From Candidatus Peregrinibacteria bacterium (GTDB taxonomy: Bacteria; Patescibacteriota; Gracilibacteria; UBA1369; UM-FILTER-53-11), in contig JACPMA010000001.1 of NCBI GenBank assembly GCA_016186205.1, positions 124,001-188,000 of the forward strand: a stretch of 64,000 bases of DNA, written 5' to 3'. The translations under genes were made by a program, and so were the position numbers. Numbering within the stretch: position 1 is the first letter of the stretch; the number at the start of each line of letters is the position of its first letter. The notes under the pieces were generated by a model. It ran no database searches. It was not told the DNA's origin and worked only from the letters and a program-made list of their open reading frames with translations. This document shows positions 8,641 through 18,501 of the stretch, in pieces.

Positions 8641-9825
8641 TTATTCTTTGTAGTCTTCGAGGACGCCGTTTTTGAGAATGACCGGAATATACTGGGCCGT
8701 TTGCGCATCGCCATTTGTGTCAAATGAGAGCGTTCCAGCTAACCCCTTTCTTCCGCTCACCGTGTAGAGGTAATCCTTGATTTTTACCGGATCTTCACCG
8801 ACTTTTTCCATGGCTTCTTTCACAATGTATACGGCATCATAGGCCGGAGCCATGACATAGAGAAATGGAAGATCTTTGCCTTCAGTGGTTTTGTACGCTT
8901 CTTTAAGTTTGGCGAGGTCTGGATTTGCCGTGTCATAGGCCACGGAAGTACCGATAGCGCCTTCGAGGTAATCTTTATATTTTGTCACAAGACCAGAATC
9001 TCCCATCGGTACATCATTGAGGAGGAATGGACCTTTTACTCCTGCTTCTTGGAGCTGTTTCAAAAGGACGTCAGCTTGTGCAGGCGCTTGGGTGAGTATG
9101 AGGTAGGCATCGACTTTTGCGCCTTGCACTTTTGTAATTTGAGTTCGCATATCCGTCGCCTCGGTCTCAAATTTTTCCGTGACCGTTTCTCCGCCAAGCG
9201 CGGAATAATTCTTTTCGAATACCTCGGCAATGCCTTCCGTGTAAGATTTAATTTCAACAAAAGCTCCGACTTTCTTCCATCCTTTCTTATTGGCGTAATC
9301 AGCAAACATTTTTCCTTGTTGAGCATCGGATGGGTAATTTCGGAAAATGAAATCGCCGGCCTTTGTGAGTTCCGGATCGCTGGAAGCAGGGGATAGAACA
9401 ACCACTTTATTCTGCTCCGCAATTGGGGCTGCAGCGAGAGTTTCGGAGCTGCAAATGCCGCCAATAATCACTTTTACGCCTTTCACCGTGACGAGATTTG
9501 TTACGGCTTTTGTAGATGGTTCTTGTTTGCAGCCGCCATCATCAAATTCAACTTTCAACGGTTTTCCGCCAACGCCACCTGCATCATTGGCATTTTTTAC
9601 AGCGTAATTTATAACCCATTGAATAGGTTTGCCATAAACTTCTCCCGGACCGGAGAGAGGTAAAAGTGCGCCGATGACGATTGGTTCGCCTGTGGCTGGC
9701 GTTGTCGAACCGGCCGCGGCTTCATCTTTTTTGGTGTCTTCATAGACCTGGACGCAGCCTGCGAGCACTGCGACGAGGCCGAGGCCGAGGAGCAGCTTTG
9801 TCGATTTGGAGAACATAGATTTCAA
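8641..9825 (-). CDS. livK: Branched-chain amino-acid binding lipoprotein LivK
   Basis: Extracytoplasmic substrate-binding protein of the Liv importer. It has a lipoprotein signal (LLLGLGLVAVLAGC, with the Cys around residue 23), so it is anchored to the outer face of the membrane, followed by an acidic Thr-rich linker and a type I periplasmic-binding fold (IVIGALLPLSGPGEVYG; GGICSSETLAAAPIAEQNKVV; SYTEGIAEVFEKNY). Length is 394 residues. The ligand, Leu/Ile/Val or another hydrophobic amino acid, cannot be decided from sequence. Confidence 0.92.
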   Translation of the reverse strand: MKSMFSKSTKLLLGLGLVAVLAGCVQVYEDTKKDEAAAGSTTPATGEPIVIGALLPLSGPGEVYGKPIQWVINYAVKNANDAGGVGGKPLKVEFDDGGCKQEPSTKAVTNLVTVKGVKVIIGGICSSETLAAAPIAEQNKVVVLSPASSDPELTKAGDFIFRNYPSDAQQGKMFADYANKKGWKKVGAFVEIKSYTEGIAEVFEKNYSALGGETVTEKFETEATDMRTQITKVQGAKVDAYLILTQAPAQADVLLKQLQEAGVKGPFLLNDVPMGDSGLVTKYKDYLEGAIGTSVAYDTANPDLAKLKEAYKTTEGKDLPFLYVMAPAYDAVYIVKEAMEKVGEDPVKIKDYLYTVSGRKGLAGTLSFDTNGDAQTAQYIPVILKNGVLEDYKE

Positions 9826-9903
9826 AGGTTAATAAATAAAATGCGCCAGTGGGTATATTAAGTATGTAAGGCGGCGACGGTCAAAAAAATCGCTTTTACA
9901 AGC

Positions 9904-10974
9904 CTAAAGTTTTATTGCGCGATAACGCAGATAGTGGTCTGCTAAAACCATCGCCACCATGCTTTCCGCAACAGGAATAAAGCGCGGGACAATGCATGGA
10001 TCATGCCGGCCGGTCACTTGAATATCGATTTTTGCTTTTTGTTTTGTAACGGTTTTTTGACTTTTTAAAATGCTCGACGGCGGTTTGACAGCCACTCTTA
10101 TAACGATATCTTCGCCCGTTGAAATCCCGCCGGAAATTCCGCCAGCGTCATTTTTTTCAATGGCGATTTTTCCGCCTTGAACTGTGAACGGATCATTTTG
10201 CTGCGAACCTTTTTTGAGCGCTGCGCCAAATCCGCTTCCAAACTCAACCGCTTTCACCGTTGGAATTGAAACAAGAGCTTTTGCAAGATCGGCATTGAGT
10301 TTATCAAAGACCGGTTCGCCGAGACCGAGAGGAATGCCTTTTACGATGATTTCAACGATTCCGCCGACAGAATCGCCGTCTTGTTTTGCTTTTAAAATAT
10401 ACGCTTCCATTTTTTTGGCTGCAGCAGGATCAGCCGCGCGCACAGGATTTTTTTCAATAAAATGTACATCAACTTTTTTGCCGAGGATCGGGCCGATTTG
10501 TTTTGCGTAAGCAAATAGTTTAAATTTCGGCAAAATATGCGCGAGGATTTTTTTTGCCACAGCGCCTGCCATAACTCGGCTTACGGTTTCGCGGCCTGAA
10601 CTTCGCCCGCCGCCGCGGTAATCACGAAATCCATATTTCATTTCCCAGACGAAATCCGCATGCCCCGGACGAAAAACGTTTTTGAATTTTTCATAATCGC
10701 CGCTGCGTTGATCGCAGTTATAAACCACCATGGCGATCGGCGTGCCGAGGGTTTTTCCTTCAAAAACGCCGGAAAGAATTTTTACTTCATCGCCTTCGCG
10801 CCGGCTTGTCGTAATTGCAGACTGGCCGGGTTTTCGGCGATCGAGTTCATGCTGAATATCCGTTTCAGTAAGCGGAATTTTCACCGGACAGCCGTCAATC
10901 ACGCATCCCAAAGCCACGCCGTGTGATTCACCGAAGGTTGTGACGCGCAGAAGCTTGCCGAACGTATTGCCCAT
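9904..10974 (-). CDS. aroC: Chorismate synthase
   Basis: Converts 5-enolpyruvylshikimate-3-phosphate to chorismate using reduced FMN, the last step of the shikimate pathway. The family motifs are intact: N-terminal GNTFGKLLRVTTFGESHG, then RPGHADFVWEMKYGFRDYRGGGRSSGRET and the C-terminal GRHDPCIVPR. Length, 356 residues, is standard. It lies 2 nt below rpmE, away from the other aro genes at 32-37 kb, so it is likely expressed with gyrA and rpmE. Confidence 0.96.
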   Translation of the reverse strand: MGNTFGKLLRVTTFGESHGVALGCVIDGCPVKIPLTETDIQHELDRRKPGQSAITTSRREGDEVKILSGVFEGKTLGTPIAMVVYNCDQRSGDYEKFKNVFRPGHADFVWEMKYGFRDYRGGGRSSGRETVSRVMAGAVAKKILAHILPKFKLFAYAKQIGPILGKKVDVHFIEKNPVRAADPAAAKKMEAYILKAKQDGDSVGGIVEIIVKGIPLGLGEPVFDKLNADLAKALVSIPTVKAVEFGSGFGAALKKGSQQNDPFTVQGGKIAIEKNDAGGISGGISTGEDIVIRVAVKPPSSILKSQKTVTKQKAKIDIQVTGRHDPCIVPRFIPVAESMVAMVLADHYLRYRAIKL

Positions 10975-10976
10975 AA

Positions 10977-11486
10977 CTATTTCTTAGATTTTTTCGCCGC
11001 AACTTTTTTCGTTGTGGTTTTTTTCACCATAGCTTTCTTTGCAGGCGCCTTTTTCACAGATGCCTTTTTCGTGCTAGTTTTCTTTGCTTTTTTCGCTTCC
11101 GCTACTTCTTCTTTGACTACGGTTTCTGCAGGTGCATCGCCGACCGGGCCGCCCCATTTTCCTGCCGGTTTTTCGCTTGCCATGGCTCGTTCAAGAACTT
11201 CAGCCGGAATTTCCTTTTCTTTATAAGCCTCCGGTTTCTTTTTCTTTGCTTCTACTCTTTTTTTCGCAACATCTGTCAATTCAGCAAATTTGCGGCGCTT
11301 GGCTTCAAATTTATCAACGCGGCCTGCTGTATCCACCAATTTCTGCTGGCCGGTATAAAAAGGATGGCATTTGGAACAGAGCTCGGTTTTTAGTTTTTCT
11401 TTTGTGGAACCGGAAATGACGACATTACCGCATGAGCAGCGGATTTCTACAGAATCAAAATATTTTGGATGAATTTCTGCTTTCAT
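10977..11486 (-). CDS. rpmE: Ribosomal protein bL31 with long basic C-terminal tail
   Basis: The first about 70 residues are a zinc-type bL31: [20 protein letters not shown], then [23 protein letters not shown], with four cysteines (two near 18-20, two near 37-40). Ordinary bL31 ends there. This protein goes on for about 100 residues, charged at first and then a Lys/Ala repeat (motifs like KKAPAKKA and [12 protein letters not shown]) resembling histone H1 tails. The gene sits 2 nt from the previous stop and 2 nt from aroC, so the operon is tight. What the tail does is unknown; it may bind rRNA or DNA. Confidence 0.88.
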   Translation of the reverse strand: MKAEIHPKYFDSVEIRCSCGNVVISGSTKEKLKTELCSKCHPFYTGQQKLVDTAGRVDKFEAKRRKFAELTDVAKKRVEAKKKKPEAYKEKEIPAEVLERAMASEKPAGKWGGPVGDAPAETVVKEEVAEAKKAKKTSTKKASVKKAPAKKAMVKKTTTKKVAAKKSKK

Positions 11487-11488
11487 GG

Positions 11489-12673
11489 TTACTTTTTCTT
11501 TGGATTAGGAAGCCATTTCAGGATGGTGTCGAGAGTCGCATGCACGCGTTCCCAGCGCGAGCGACGCCGCTTACTATACGAGAACACAAAAAAGATTGCA
11601 AGGATAAAAAGGAGAAAAATCAGTACAATGAAAGCCCATGGCGTCCAGGCTGGAATAACCCAAATGCTGAAAGTATTGGTTCGAGATTCGTTTTTATCAT
11701 CAGTGACGGTCACTTCGATAGTGTTCTTTCCCGGTTTATCGAGGGCTGTTTGAAGCTTTTCTCCGCTGAATTTTTTGCCATTAATATTCCACTCTGTTTT
11801 GGCAATTTTCCCATCCGGATCGGTAGAAGTAGTTGTTTCAAAAGTAGCTATTTCATTCGGAAATACAAGGCGCTGCGGACTTTTTCCTTCGCTGGTAACT
11901 ATAATGGTAGGACCTGCATTCGTGTCATTCGTATCTTGCGTTTTTGGAATTCCATCATTATCCGCATCCGAATCTTGCGCATCTTTGGTTCCATCGCGAT
12001 CATAATCGAGCGTCGTTCGTGTCGGATCAAGGGGGTATGGGTCATTTTTATCATTCACGCCGTCGCCATCCGTATCTAATTTAAGCGGATCGATTCCTGC
12101 TTTTATTTCTTCAATATCTAAAACGCCGTCATTATCATCATCTTCATCTTTATTATTTCCGAGCGTATCGCCGTCCGTGTCGAGCGATTCATTTTTATTC
12201 AGAGGAAAAGCGTCAGCTTCGTCTAAAACGCCGTCATTATCATCATCCGGATCATCTTTATTCGCTTTGCCGTCGCGGTCCGTATCGGCAAAAACCGTGA
12301 TAGTTTTTTCCACGTAATTATTCGACGGATCGTCGTTGTAATTTTCAAAAGGAACAAAGAGCGCCTTTAAGGTGTGATCACCGGGTTCAGCTATCCAATC
12401 GGCAAAAACAGAATCGTCTCGGCCGGCGAGCACAGATACTGGCTGATCGCCTTTAATTTGCTCTTTGCCGTCGAAAAATTTCACAACGCCGCGCAGGTCG
12501 TTATCGCTTGCGCTCGTCACCGTGGCATAAATACGCACTATTTTCCCCTCCAAAAAAGTATTTGTTGAAAAACGCACATTTGCCGGCGAAAGCACGAGGT
12601 CATCTTGCGCAGCAAAAGCAAGGAGCGGGAAGAGGAGAGCGGAAATAGTAATGCCGACCCGAAAAGATCCCAT
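11489..12673 (-). CDS. Surface protein with thrombospondin type 3 calcium repeats
   Basis: 394 residues with a signal peptide ([21 protein letters not shown]), an N-terminal beta-rich domain resembling a CARDB-like Ig fold, then Asp/Asn-rich calcium-binding repeats of TSP3 type ([37 protein letters not shown]), a second Ig or PKD-like domain ([22 protein letters not shown]), a C-terminal membrane helix ([19 protein letters not shown]) and a basic tail. The topology is outside repeats on one anchor. A role in calcium-dependent adhesion or envelope structure is inferred. It lies between gyrA and rpmE with gaps of 12 and 2 nt. Confidence 0.8.
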   Translation of the reverse strand: MGSFRVGITISALLFPLLAFAAQDDLVLSPANVRFSTNTFLEGKIVRIYATVTSASDNDLRGVVKFFDGKEQIKGDQPVSVLAGRDDSVFADWIAEPGDHTLKALFVPFENYNDDPSNNYVEKTITVFADTDRDGKANKDDPDDDNDGVLDEADAFPLNKNESLDTDGDTLGNNKDEDDDNDGVLDIEEIKAGIDPLKLDTDGDGVNDKNDPYPLDPTRTTLDYDRDGTKDAQDSDADNDGIPKTQDTNDTNAGPTIIVTSEGKSPQRLVFPNEIATFETTTSTDPDGKIAKTEWNINGKKFSGEKLQTALDKPGKNTIEVTVTDDKNESRTNTFSIWVIPAWTPWAFIVLIFLLFILAIFFVFSYSKRRRSRWERVHATLDTILKWLPNPKKK

Positions 12674-12685
12674 GGAAAAAGTATA

Positions 12686-15460
12686 TCACAGCATCGCCAC
12701 TTGTTTTTTGTTCGTTTTTCCTTCCTCTTTGAGCGGCCGTTTTTCACGTTCGGCCGGCGCAGCTTCTTCGGCTATATGTTTGACGAGCGAAACCGATGCA
12801 ACGCGGTCTGTTTTATCCATCCTCATAAGCCATACGCCTTGTGTTGCGCGTCCTTGAGACGGAATGTCTTTTAAATTAAGGCGTATCGTCTGCCCGTTTT
12901 TGGAAATCATGATGATATCCGCCGACTCTTTTCCTTCAAAAACTTTTGCTCCGATGACTCTGCCTGTTTTTGGCGTTACTTTAGCCGTTTTTACGCCGCT
13001 CCCGCCGCGTCCTTGAAGCCGGTAATTGCTGATTTTCGTACACTTGCCCAGGCCATTTTCCATTATGATGAGCACTTCCGCTTCGTCGGGATTTTTTACC
13101 GTGTCCATATCCACGCATAAATTTTTCGGTTTGAGCCGGATGCCGCGCACTCCCATGCTTGGCCGTCCCATTGGACGTGCTTCTTCTTGATCAAACCGAA
13201 TACTTTTGCCATCGGCAGTTGCTATGAAAATCTGGTCTCCTTTATTCGTTTCCCGCACCCATTCAAGCGCATCTCCTTCGCGTAATTTAATCGCAATAAG
13301 TCCGCTCCGGCGCACATTTTCAAAATCTGCAACCGGTGTCTTTTTTATAGTTCCTTCGCGCGTTCCCATAAAAAGAAATTCGCCGGTGAATTTTTCTGTG
13401 ATATTAAGCATGGATGTGACAGATTCCGCGTCAGTTAGCTGGAGGAGATTTACGATCGCTTGTCCTTTTGCCGTGCGGGTCGCCTGCGGAATTTCATATA
13501 CCGGAAGTTTGAAAACGCGTCCTTTATTTGTGAAGAAAAGTATTTCTTCGTGGTTGCGCGTGTGACAAATAATCTTTATTTCATCGTCATCTTTCGTAGT
13601 CATGCCAATTACGCCTTTGCCTCCGCGAAGCTGCGTGCGGAATGTCGAAGGCGGCATGCGTTTGATGTAATTTTCGCGGGTGAGCGCCACCACCATCGGC
13701 TCGTTAGGAATCGTATCTTTTGCAGAAATGTCCGAAACGCCGTGCGCCACGATCTTTGTTTTCCTTTCATCGCCGAAGCGGGATTTAATTTCCGCAAGTT
13801 CATCTTTCATGATTTTTAAAACCTTTTTCGGATCTTTCAAAATGCCCTGCAATTGATCGATGAGCGCCAGTTTTTCCTGCAGTTCGTCGTTGATTTTTTT
13901 GCGTTCCAAGCCGGCCAGTGTTTGGAGTTTCATTTCCAGAATCGCTGTCGACTGCAAATCCGAAAGCTTGAATTTCTTCATGAGCGCGTCATGCGCCTCT
14001 TCTTTCGTTTTGGATTCTTTAATCGTTTTAATGATGGCGTCAATGTGGTCGAGCGCTTTCTTTAAACCTTGCAAAATATGCGCCCGATCCTGCGCCACTT
14101 TGAGCTCATACTGCGTTCGCCGCGTAATTGTGATTTTTCTATGTTCGATAAAATATTCGAGAACTTGTTTGAGGTTCAAAAGTCGAGGCTGCAGGCCTTC
14201 CACAAGCGCGATCATGTTCATATTGAACGTGGTCTGCATATCTGTCATTTTAAAGAGCTGGTTTAGGATTTTCTTCGGATACGCATCTTTTTTGAGTTCA
14301 ATCATGACTTCAATGCCTTCGCGGTTCGATTGGTCGCGTATATCGGAAATGCCGACGATTTTTTTGTCACGTACAAGATCGGCAATTTTTGTAACAAGAG
14401 TTGATTTATTCACTTGGTACGGAATTTCCGTGACAACAATGTCGAACCGGCCTGTTTTGCGTTCCACAATTTCAGCTTTTGCCCGCATCACCACGCCGCC
14501 GCGGCCATTCATATACATGGCTGCAATGGCTTTTTTATCGTAAATAATTCCTGCAGTCGGAAAATCCGGACCCTTGATAAATTCCATGAGCTCTTCGATG
14601 GTGGCATCGCCGTTCTCTGCAAGATGAATAATCGCATCTATGGTTTCACCCAGATTATGCGGAGGAATGCTGGTTGCCATGCCGACCGCAATGCCGCTTA
14701 CGCCGTTCAAAAGAAGCTGCGGTATTTTTGCAGGCAAAACTTCCGGTTCTTTGCGCGTGCCGTCATAGTTATCGCGGAAATTCACGGTCTGTTTTTCGAT
14801 GTCAGCAAGCATCTCTTCCGCAATGCGTTCCATTTTTGCTTCCGTATATCGCATGGCTGCAGCGCTGTCGCCGTCAATGGAACCGAAGTTTCCTTGGCCG
14901 TTTACGAGAGGATATCGCATGGCAAAAGTTTGAGCCATGCGGACCATGGAATCATAAACAGCCGTATCGCCATGAGGATGATATTTTCCTAGCACATCTC
15001 CGACTACGGCTGCGGATTTCCGGAACTTTGCGCCGGGAGAAAGACCGAGTTCGTGCATGGCATAGAGGATTCTGCGATGCACTGGTTTTAATCCATCGCG
15101 GACATCAGGCAATGCGCGGGAAACAATCACGCTCATGGCGTAATCGAGGTAGCTTTCTTCCATTTCCCGGCTGATTTCGCGCGGCGGAAAATTTTCAGCA
15201 ATGCCGCCGGTTTCTGTTTCAGATGGAGGAGGCGGGGGTGGCGGTGTTTTGGATTCAATAACCGCAGCGACTTTCGGTTCAGCGATTTTCGATTCTTTAA
15301 TTTCAGTTTTTCTTGTACTCTGATTCTTTATCGCTTTGAGCTCTTTCTTGATTTCTTTTTTTGCCTTTATTATTTTAGCTGGTTTGTTTGCTTTTATCGG
15401 TTTCTTCTTTGCCGCTTGCTTTGGGGCAATTTTCGTCTTTCTGGTTGTTTTTTTAGCCAT
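12686..15460 (-). CDS. gyrA: DNA gyrase subunit A with basic N-terminal extension
   Basis: Breakage-reunion subunit of gyrase. The core begins near residue 90 ([20 protein letters not shown]), has the quinolone-region sequence [13 protein letters not shown] and the catalytic tyrosine in [10 protein letters not shown], a coiled-coil, and a beta-pinwheel. The GyrA box QLRGGKG is present, which marks gyrase rather than ParC. The roughly 90-residue N-terminal extension is unusual: Lys/Ala-rich ([20 protein letters not shown]), then a run of prolines before the core. Total length is 924 residues. The upstream region has no Shine-Dalgarno motif. Confidence 0.95.
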   Translation of the reverse strand: MAKKTTRKTKIAPKQAAKKKPIKANKPAKIIKAKKEIKKELKAIKNQSTRKTEIKESKIAEPKVAAVIESKTPPPPPPPSETETGGIAENFPPREISREMEESYLDYAMSVIVSRALPDVRDGLKPVHRRILYAMHELGLSPGAKFRKSAAVVGDVLGKYHPHGDTAVYDSMVRMAQTFAMRYPLVNGQGNFGSIDGDSAAAMRYTEAKMERIAEEMLADIEKQTVNFRDNYDGTRKEPEVLPAKIPQLLLNGVSGIAVGMATSIPPHNLGETIDAIIHLAENGDATIEELMEFIKGPDFPTAGIIYDKKAIAAMYMNGRGGVVMRAKAEIVERKTGRFDIVVTEIPYQVNKSTLVTKIADLVRDKKIVGISDIRDQSNREGIEVMIELKKDAYPKKILNQLFKMTDMQTTFNMNMIALVEGLQPRLLNLKQVLEYFIEHRKITITRRTQYELKVAQDRAHILQGLKKALDHIDAIIKTIKESKTKEEAHDALMKKFKLSDLQSTAILEMKLQTLAGLERKKINDELQEKLALIDQLQGILKDPKKVLKIMKDELAEIKSRFGDERKTKIVAHGVSDISAKDTIPNEPMVVALTRENYIKRMPPSTFRTQLRGGKGVIGMTTKDDDEIKIICHTRNHEEILFFTNKGRVFKLPVYEIPQATRTAKGQAIVNLLQLTDAESVTSMLNITEKFTGEFLFMGTREGTIKKTPVADFENVRRSGLIAIKLREGDALEWVRETNKGDQIFIATADGKSIRFDQEEARPMGRPSMGVRGIRLKPKNLCVDMDTVKNPDEAEVLIIMENGLGKCTKISNYRLQGRGGSGVKTAKVTPKTGRVIGAKVFEGKESADIIMISKNGQTIRLNLKDIPSQGRATQGVWLMRMDKTDRVASVSLVKHIAEEAAPAEREKRPLKEEGKTNKKQVAML

Positions 15461-15505
15461 ATATTCTTTCTATAGATCCCAAGAATTTATAGCTTTTTTT
15501 TACAC

Positions 15506-15534
15506 TTCTCACAAGGCGATTTTTCTGGTATAAT
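15506..15534 (+). promoter_or_regulatory. Promoter of the virB4-like gene
   Basis: An extended -10, TGG followed by TATAAT (15529-15534), with a weak -35 TTCTCA (15506-15511) at 17 bp. The start would be near 15541, giving a 100-nt structured leader before the ATG at 15642. Confidence 0.6.
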
Positions 15535-15542
15535 TTATGGAT

Positions 15543-15634
15543 AAAAATAACGCCGAGGACTGGGTCTAGTGGGTTCCCGGTCCGAGGCACTACGCGCGCG
15601 TCTCAAGTAGGCCAAAGGCCGGTAGACGCGCGCG
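15543..15634 (+). other. Structured 5' leader (two hairpins) of the virB4-like gene
   Basis: Two stems follow the promoter: GGACTGGG with CCCGGTCC, and GCGCGCGTCT with AGACGCGCGC around a 20-nt loop. The second ends about 8 nt before the ATG. No T-run follows, so these are not obvious terminators. They might stabilise the mRNA or regulate initiation. No riboswitch class was recognised. Confidence 0.5.
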
Positions 15635-15641
15635 AAAATTT

Positions 15642-17816
15642 ATGCCTGAAAAACAAACACCAAATTCAGGTCAACAGCCGAATTCGAACGGATCGGCAAA
15701 TGGCGGATCTCCGAACGGCGCGGCCACCGCGGTTGTCAATGGCGGTGTTCCTCCTGCTGTAGCCGTTGGGCAGCCAATTTTGCCGCAAGCGCCAAAAGCC
15801 TATGAATTGCCTCCGTTGGCGCCGCAAGTTTCACAAACTCCAGCAAAGCCTGTCAATTCCGCAAATCCCGCAAATCCTCCGATCGCGCCTCCTCCTGAAA
15901 AAAAGAAAGGATTTTTGCAGAGCTTAAAGGATCAGTGGGCAGCTCATGTTGCCAAAAATAAAGCAGATGAAGTTAAGCTGAAAGCAGGCGAAGCAGCCGG
16001 AAAATCAATTGAGCAAACTGTTTCTGGTACGGAAAAATTAACACCGCAAGAACGGCAGGAAATTCTCCAGGCGGAAAAAGTTTTTCAAGAAGGTCTTGCA
16101 AGCATACGCGACCTTATTGCACCGAGTTCCATGGATATCGCGTACGACGGCATTCGGCTTTCCGGCATGCACGTTAAGAGTCTTTTCGTTTTTACCTATC
16201 CGCGCTACCTCGACACGAATTGGATGAGTCCGCTTGTGAATTTCGACGCCACCATGGATATCGCGCAATTCATCTATCCGATAGATTCCGCAGCAATCAT
16301 GAAAGTTCTGCGCCGCAAAGTCGCGCAGATGCAGTCCGCAATGCGCATGGATTTGGAAAAAGGGAATGTTCGAGATCCCGCAATCGAAACCGCGCTGCAG
16401 GATGCGGAACAGCTCCGAACCGAACTTCAGCGCGGCCAGGAAAAATTCTTTCAATTTGCCATGTATATCACCGTGTACACGAAGAGCGAAAAAGGTTTGA
16501 AAAAAATTATGAAGCAGGTGGAGAGTCTTCTCGGCGGTAAACTTATTTTGACGCGCGGCACCGAGCTGCAAGCCGAATCGGCCTTTAACTCAACATTGCC
16601 GCTTTGTTTGGATGAACTGGAAGTCATACGCAATATGAATACGTCGCCGCTTTCCTCAACATTTCCATTTACTTCCTCAAGCCTCACGAGCAATGACGGC
16701 ATTCTTTACGGGCTTAATCGCCACAATGATTCGCTCATTGTTTTTGACAGATTTTCTTTGGAAAATGCGAATTCGGTAGTATTTGCAAAATCCGGCGCTG
16801 GAAAATCTTACGCAGTGAAGCTTGAGATATTGCGTAGTCTCATGATGGGCGCGGACGTCATTATCATCGATCCGGAAAATGAGTATGAGAGTTTGACGCA
16901 AACCGTTGGCGGAACATATTTACGCGTTTCTTTAACATCAGACCGGCGCATCAATCCTTTTGATCTTCCAAAGCCGTTAAAAGATGAAGAGCTCCAGCCC
17001 GGCGATTTGCTTCGTTCAAATATCATAAGCCTTCAAGGTCTCTTAAAAATCATGCTCGGAACTTTGACGCCGCTTGAGGATTCGCTTTTGGATAAAGCCC
17101 TGAACGATGTTTATGCCATCAAAGGAATCACCATGGATATTTTGGATCCGTCGGATAAAACGCCGCCGACCATGGAAGATCTTCATTCGGTTTTGGGTTC
17201 CATGGAAGGCGCGCAGTCGCTTGCGCAGAGGCTTGAAAAATTCACGACCGGCACGTACGGCGGAATTTTTAACAAGCCGACGAATGTGAATCTTTCAAGC
17301 GGACTCATGGTTTTTTGCATCCGCGATTTGGAAGACGCGCTTCGTCCGATCGCCATGTATATTATTTTGAATTATATTTGGACGCGCGTGCGGGCGGAAA
17401 TGAAACGCCGCATTTTGGTGATTGATGAGGCGTGGTCGCTAATGCAACATGAAGACAGCGCGAAGTTTTTGTACGGTCTTGTAAAACGGGCGCGAAAATA
17501 TTATCTTGGCGTGACAACCATTACGCAAGACGTTGAGGATTTTGTGAATTCGAGCCACGGCAAGCCGATTATCACGAACTCTTCTTTGCAGCTGCTTTTA
17601 AAGCAGGCGCCAAGCGCCATTGAGCCGCTTGCGAAAATTTTTAATCTCACCGAGGGCGAAAAATACATGCTGCTAAATTCCGGCGTTGGACAAGGGCTAT
17701 TTTTTGCCGGCTTGAAGCACGTGGCAATTCAAATCATCGCGTCGTATAGCGAAGATAAATTGGTTACGACGAATCCGGAAGAGATTTTGCAAAAACAAAA
17801 GGAGCTGGCGAAATAG
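15642..17816 (+). CDS. VirB4/TraC-like conjugation ATPase
   Basis: ATPase related to VirB4/TraC/TraE of type IV secretion. The N-terminal 85 residues are Asn/Gly/Pro/Ala-rich and disordered. An N-terminal VirB4 domain follows, then the motor: Walker A AKSGAGKSYAVKLE, DPENEYE (a VirB4 hallmark), Walker B RRILVIDEAWSLMQ, and TITQDVEDF. Length is 724 residues. No other T4SS genes are in the window. Such VirB4-like genes are common in CPR, where they may energise pilus assembly or DNA uptake (inference). A giant inverted repeat starts 2 nt after the stop. Confidence 0.88.
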   Translation: MPEKQTPNSGQQPNSNGSANGGSPNGAATAVVNGGVPPAVAVGQPILPQAPKAYELPPLAPQVSQTPAKPVNSANPANPPIAPPPEKKKGFLQSLKDQWAAHVAKNKADEVKLKAGEAAGKSIEQTVSGTEKLTPQERQEILQAEKVFQEGLASIRDLIAPSSMDIAYDGIRLSGMHVKSLFVFTYPRYLDTNWMSPLVNFDATMDIAQFIYPIDSAAIMKVLRRKVAQMQSAMRMDLEKGNVRDPAIETALQDAEQLRTELQRGQEKFFQFAMYITVYTKSEKGLKKIMKQVESLLGGKLILTRGTELQAESAFNSTLPLCLDELEVIRNMNTSPLSSTFPFTSSSLTSNDGILYGLNRHNDSLIVFDRFSLENANSVVFAKSGAGKSYAVKLEILRSLMMGADVIIIDPENEYESLTQTVGGTYLRVSLTSDRRINPFDLPKPLKDEELQPGDLLRSNIISLQGLLKIMLGTLTPLEDSLLDKALNDVYAIKGITMDILDPSDKTPPTMEDLHSVLGSMEGAQSLAQRLEKFTTGTYGGIFNKPTNVNLSSGLMVFCIRDLEDALRPIAMYIILNYIWTRVRAEMKRRILVIDEAWSLMQHEDSAKFLYGLVKRARKYYLGVTTITQDVEDFVNSSHGKPIITNSSLQLLLKQAPSAIEPLAKIFNLTEGEKYMLLNSGVGQGLFFAGLKHVAIQIIASYSEDKLVTTNPEEILQKQKELAK

Positions 17817-17817
17817 G

Positions 17818-18006
17818 AGAGTGCGGCAGCAGCTGGTATTTTTCTCGACCGGCCTTGCGGTGTGACCGAAAGGGCCTCGCGCTCGCTAAAACGCTGAATC
17901 GGTCGCTTCGCTCCTAGATTCAGCGTTTCTTAACGCGGCGCTCGGCCTCTTTCGGTTCCCACATCCTCAGGAAGGTCTCGAAAAATACCAGCTGCTGCCG
18001 CACTCT
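17818..18006. repeat. 189-nt giant inverted repeat / hairpin after virB4
   Basis: The outer arms 17818-17843 and 17981-18006 are complementary over 26 bp without mismatch. Inside, CCGAAAG-GGCC pairs with GGCC-CTTTCGG, and ACGCTGAATC with GATTCAGCGT, leaving small loops, so almost the whole element folds on itself. Three T follow the right arm. It could be a terminator, a structured RNA, or a non-autonomous mobile element. It resembles in style the elements at 42204-42477 and 55341-55508. Confidence 0.8.
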
Positions 18007-18046
18007 TTTCGTCAGGTTATTTTTCCTGTTACTTCCAAAAAACGCC

Positions 18047-18122
18047 TGGTGGAGCTGACCGGATTCGAACCGGCATCTTCTGAGTGTCAAGTCCAGATGC
18101 TTTACCGTTAAGCTACAGCCCC
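18047..18122 (-). tRNA. tRNA, isotype uncertain (Val-GAC most likely), CCA encoded
   Basis: Acceptor GGGGCTG pairs with CAGCTCC, followed by A and an encoded CCA. The D arm (GCTT/AAGC) and T arm (GCCGG-TTCGAAT-CCGGT) are good. The anticodon arm is odd: TCTGG pairs with TCAGA, leaving a 9-nt loop ACTTGACAC. If T is position 33, the anticodon is GAC (Val), with A37. A TGA (Ser) reading is unlikely because the variable arm is short. The 5' flank CGCCTGGTG is complementary to the CACCAGGCG that contains the CCA end. Confidence 0.7.
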
Positions 18123-18186
18123 ATACTCACCAGGCGTCACTCGTATAGCAGAAATAGATTAAATTTTTCTAAACTTTTTATAACAC

Positions 18187-18210
18187 AAAAATCCACCACG
18201 GTGGATTTTT
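18187..18210. terminator. Bidirectional intrinsic terminator
   Basis: AAAAATCCACC pairs with GGTGGATTTTT over 11 bp with a 2-nt loop; T and A runs on both sides suit both strands. A second, weaker hairpin (CTTCC/GGAAG) lies about 70 nt downstream. The rest of 18123-18388 holds no gene that I can support. Confidence 0.7.
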
Positions 18211-18388
18211 GCGCTTTTAGTAAACAAAAAAACTATATTTCTATTCTAAAAGAAATTTCATTTATACAAAAAACCCTTCCTTTCGGAAGAGTTTATATGT
18301 GACACCCAGAAGAGCTGCAGTTAAGAGCATTTGGACTTTCTATGTCTATTATATCAAATAGACATCAAGAATCAATAGTTTTTTCAAA

Positions 18389-18454
18389 GCAAGGTGTATG
18401 ATTTTGCATAACCGACGTGATTTCGCATAAGAACCTCCAGCGGATAGTTAGGTG
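18389..18454 (+). repeat. Direct repeat copy A flanking the HNH module
   Basis: This 66-bp sequence matches 20046-20111 with about nine mismatches and no gaps. Within each copy the motif ATTT(T/C)GCATAA occurs twice about 19 bp apart, like paired recombinase-binding boxes. The box resembles the XerC half of dif sites (ATTTCGCATAA) as I remember them. It may be an attachment site. Confidence 0.7.
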
Positions 18455-18501
18455 CAATTTAAATTTTGCTTAATTGCTACGAATTTGTTTACAATTAAAA
18501 T

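Noticed and set aside
15642-17816. A complete conjugative element
   Set aside because: Only the VirB4-like ATPase is present; no relaxase, coupling protein or pilus genes are nearby, so an integrated conjugative element is not supported.
18084-18302. Plus-strand 72-residue ORF
   Set aside because: It overlaps the tRNA and a terminator, with no family resemblance.
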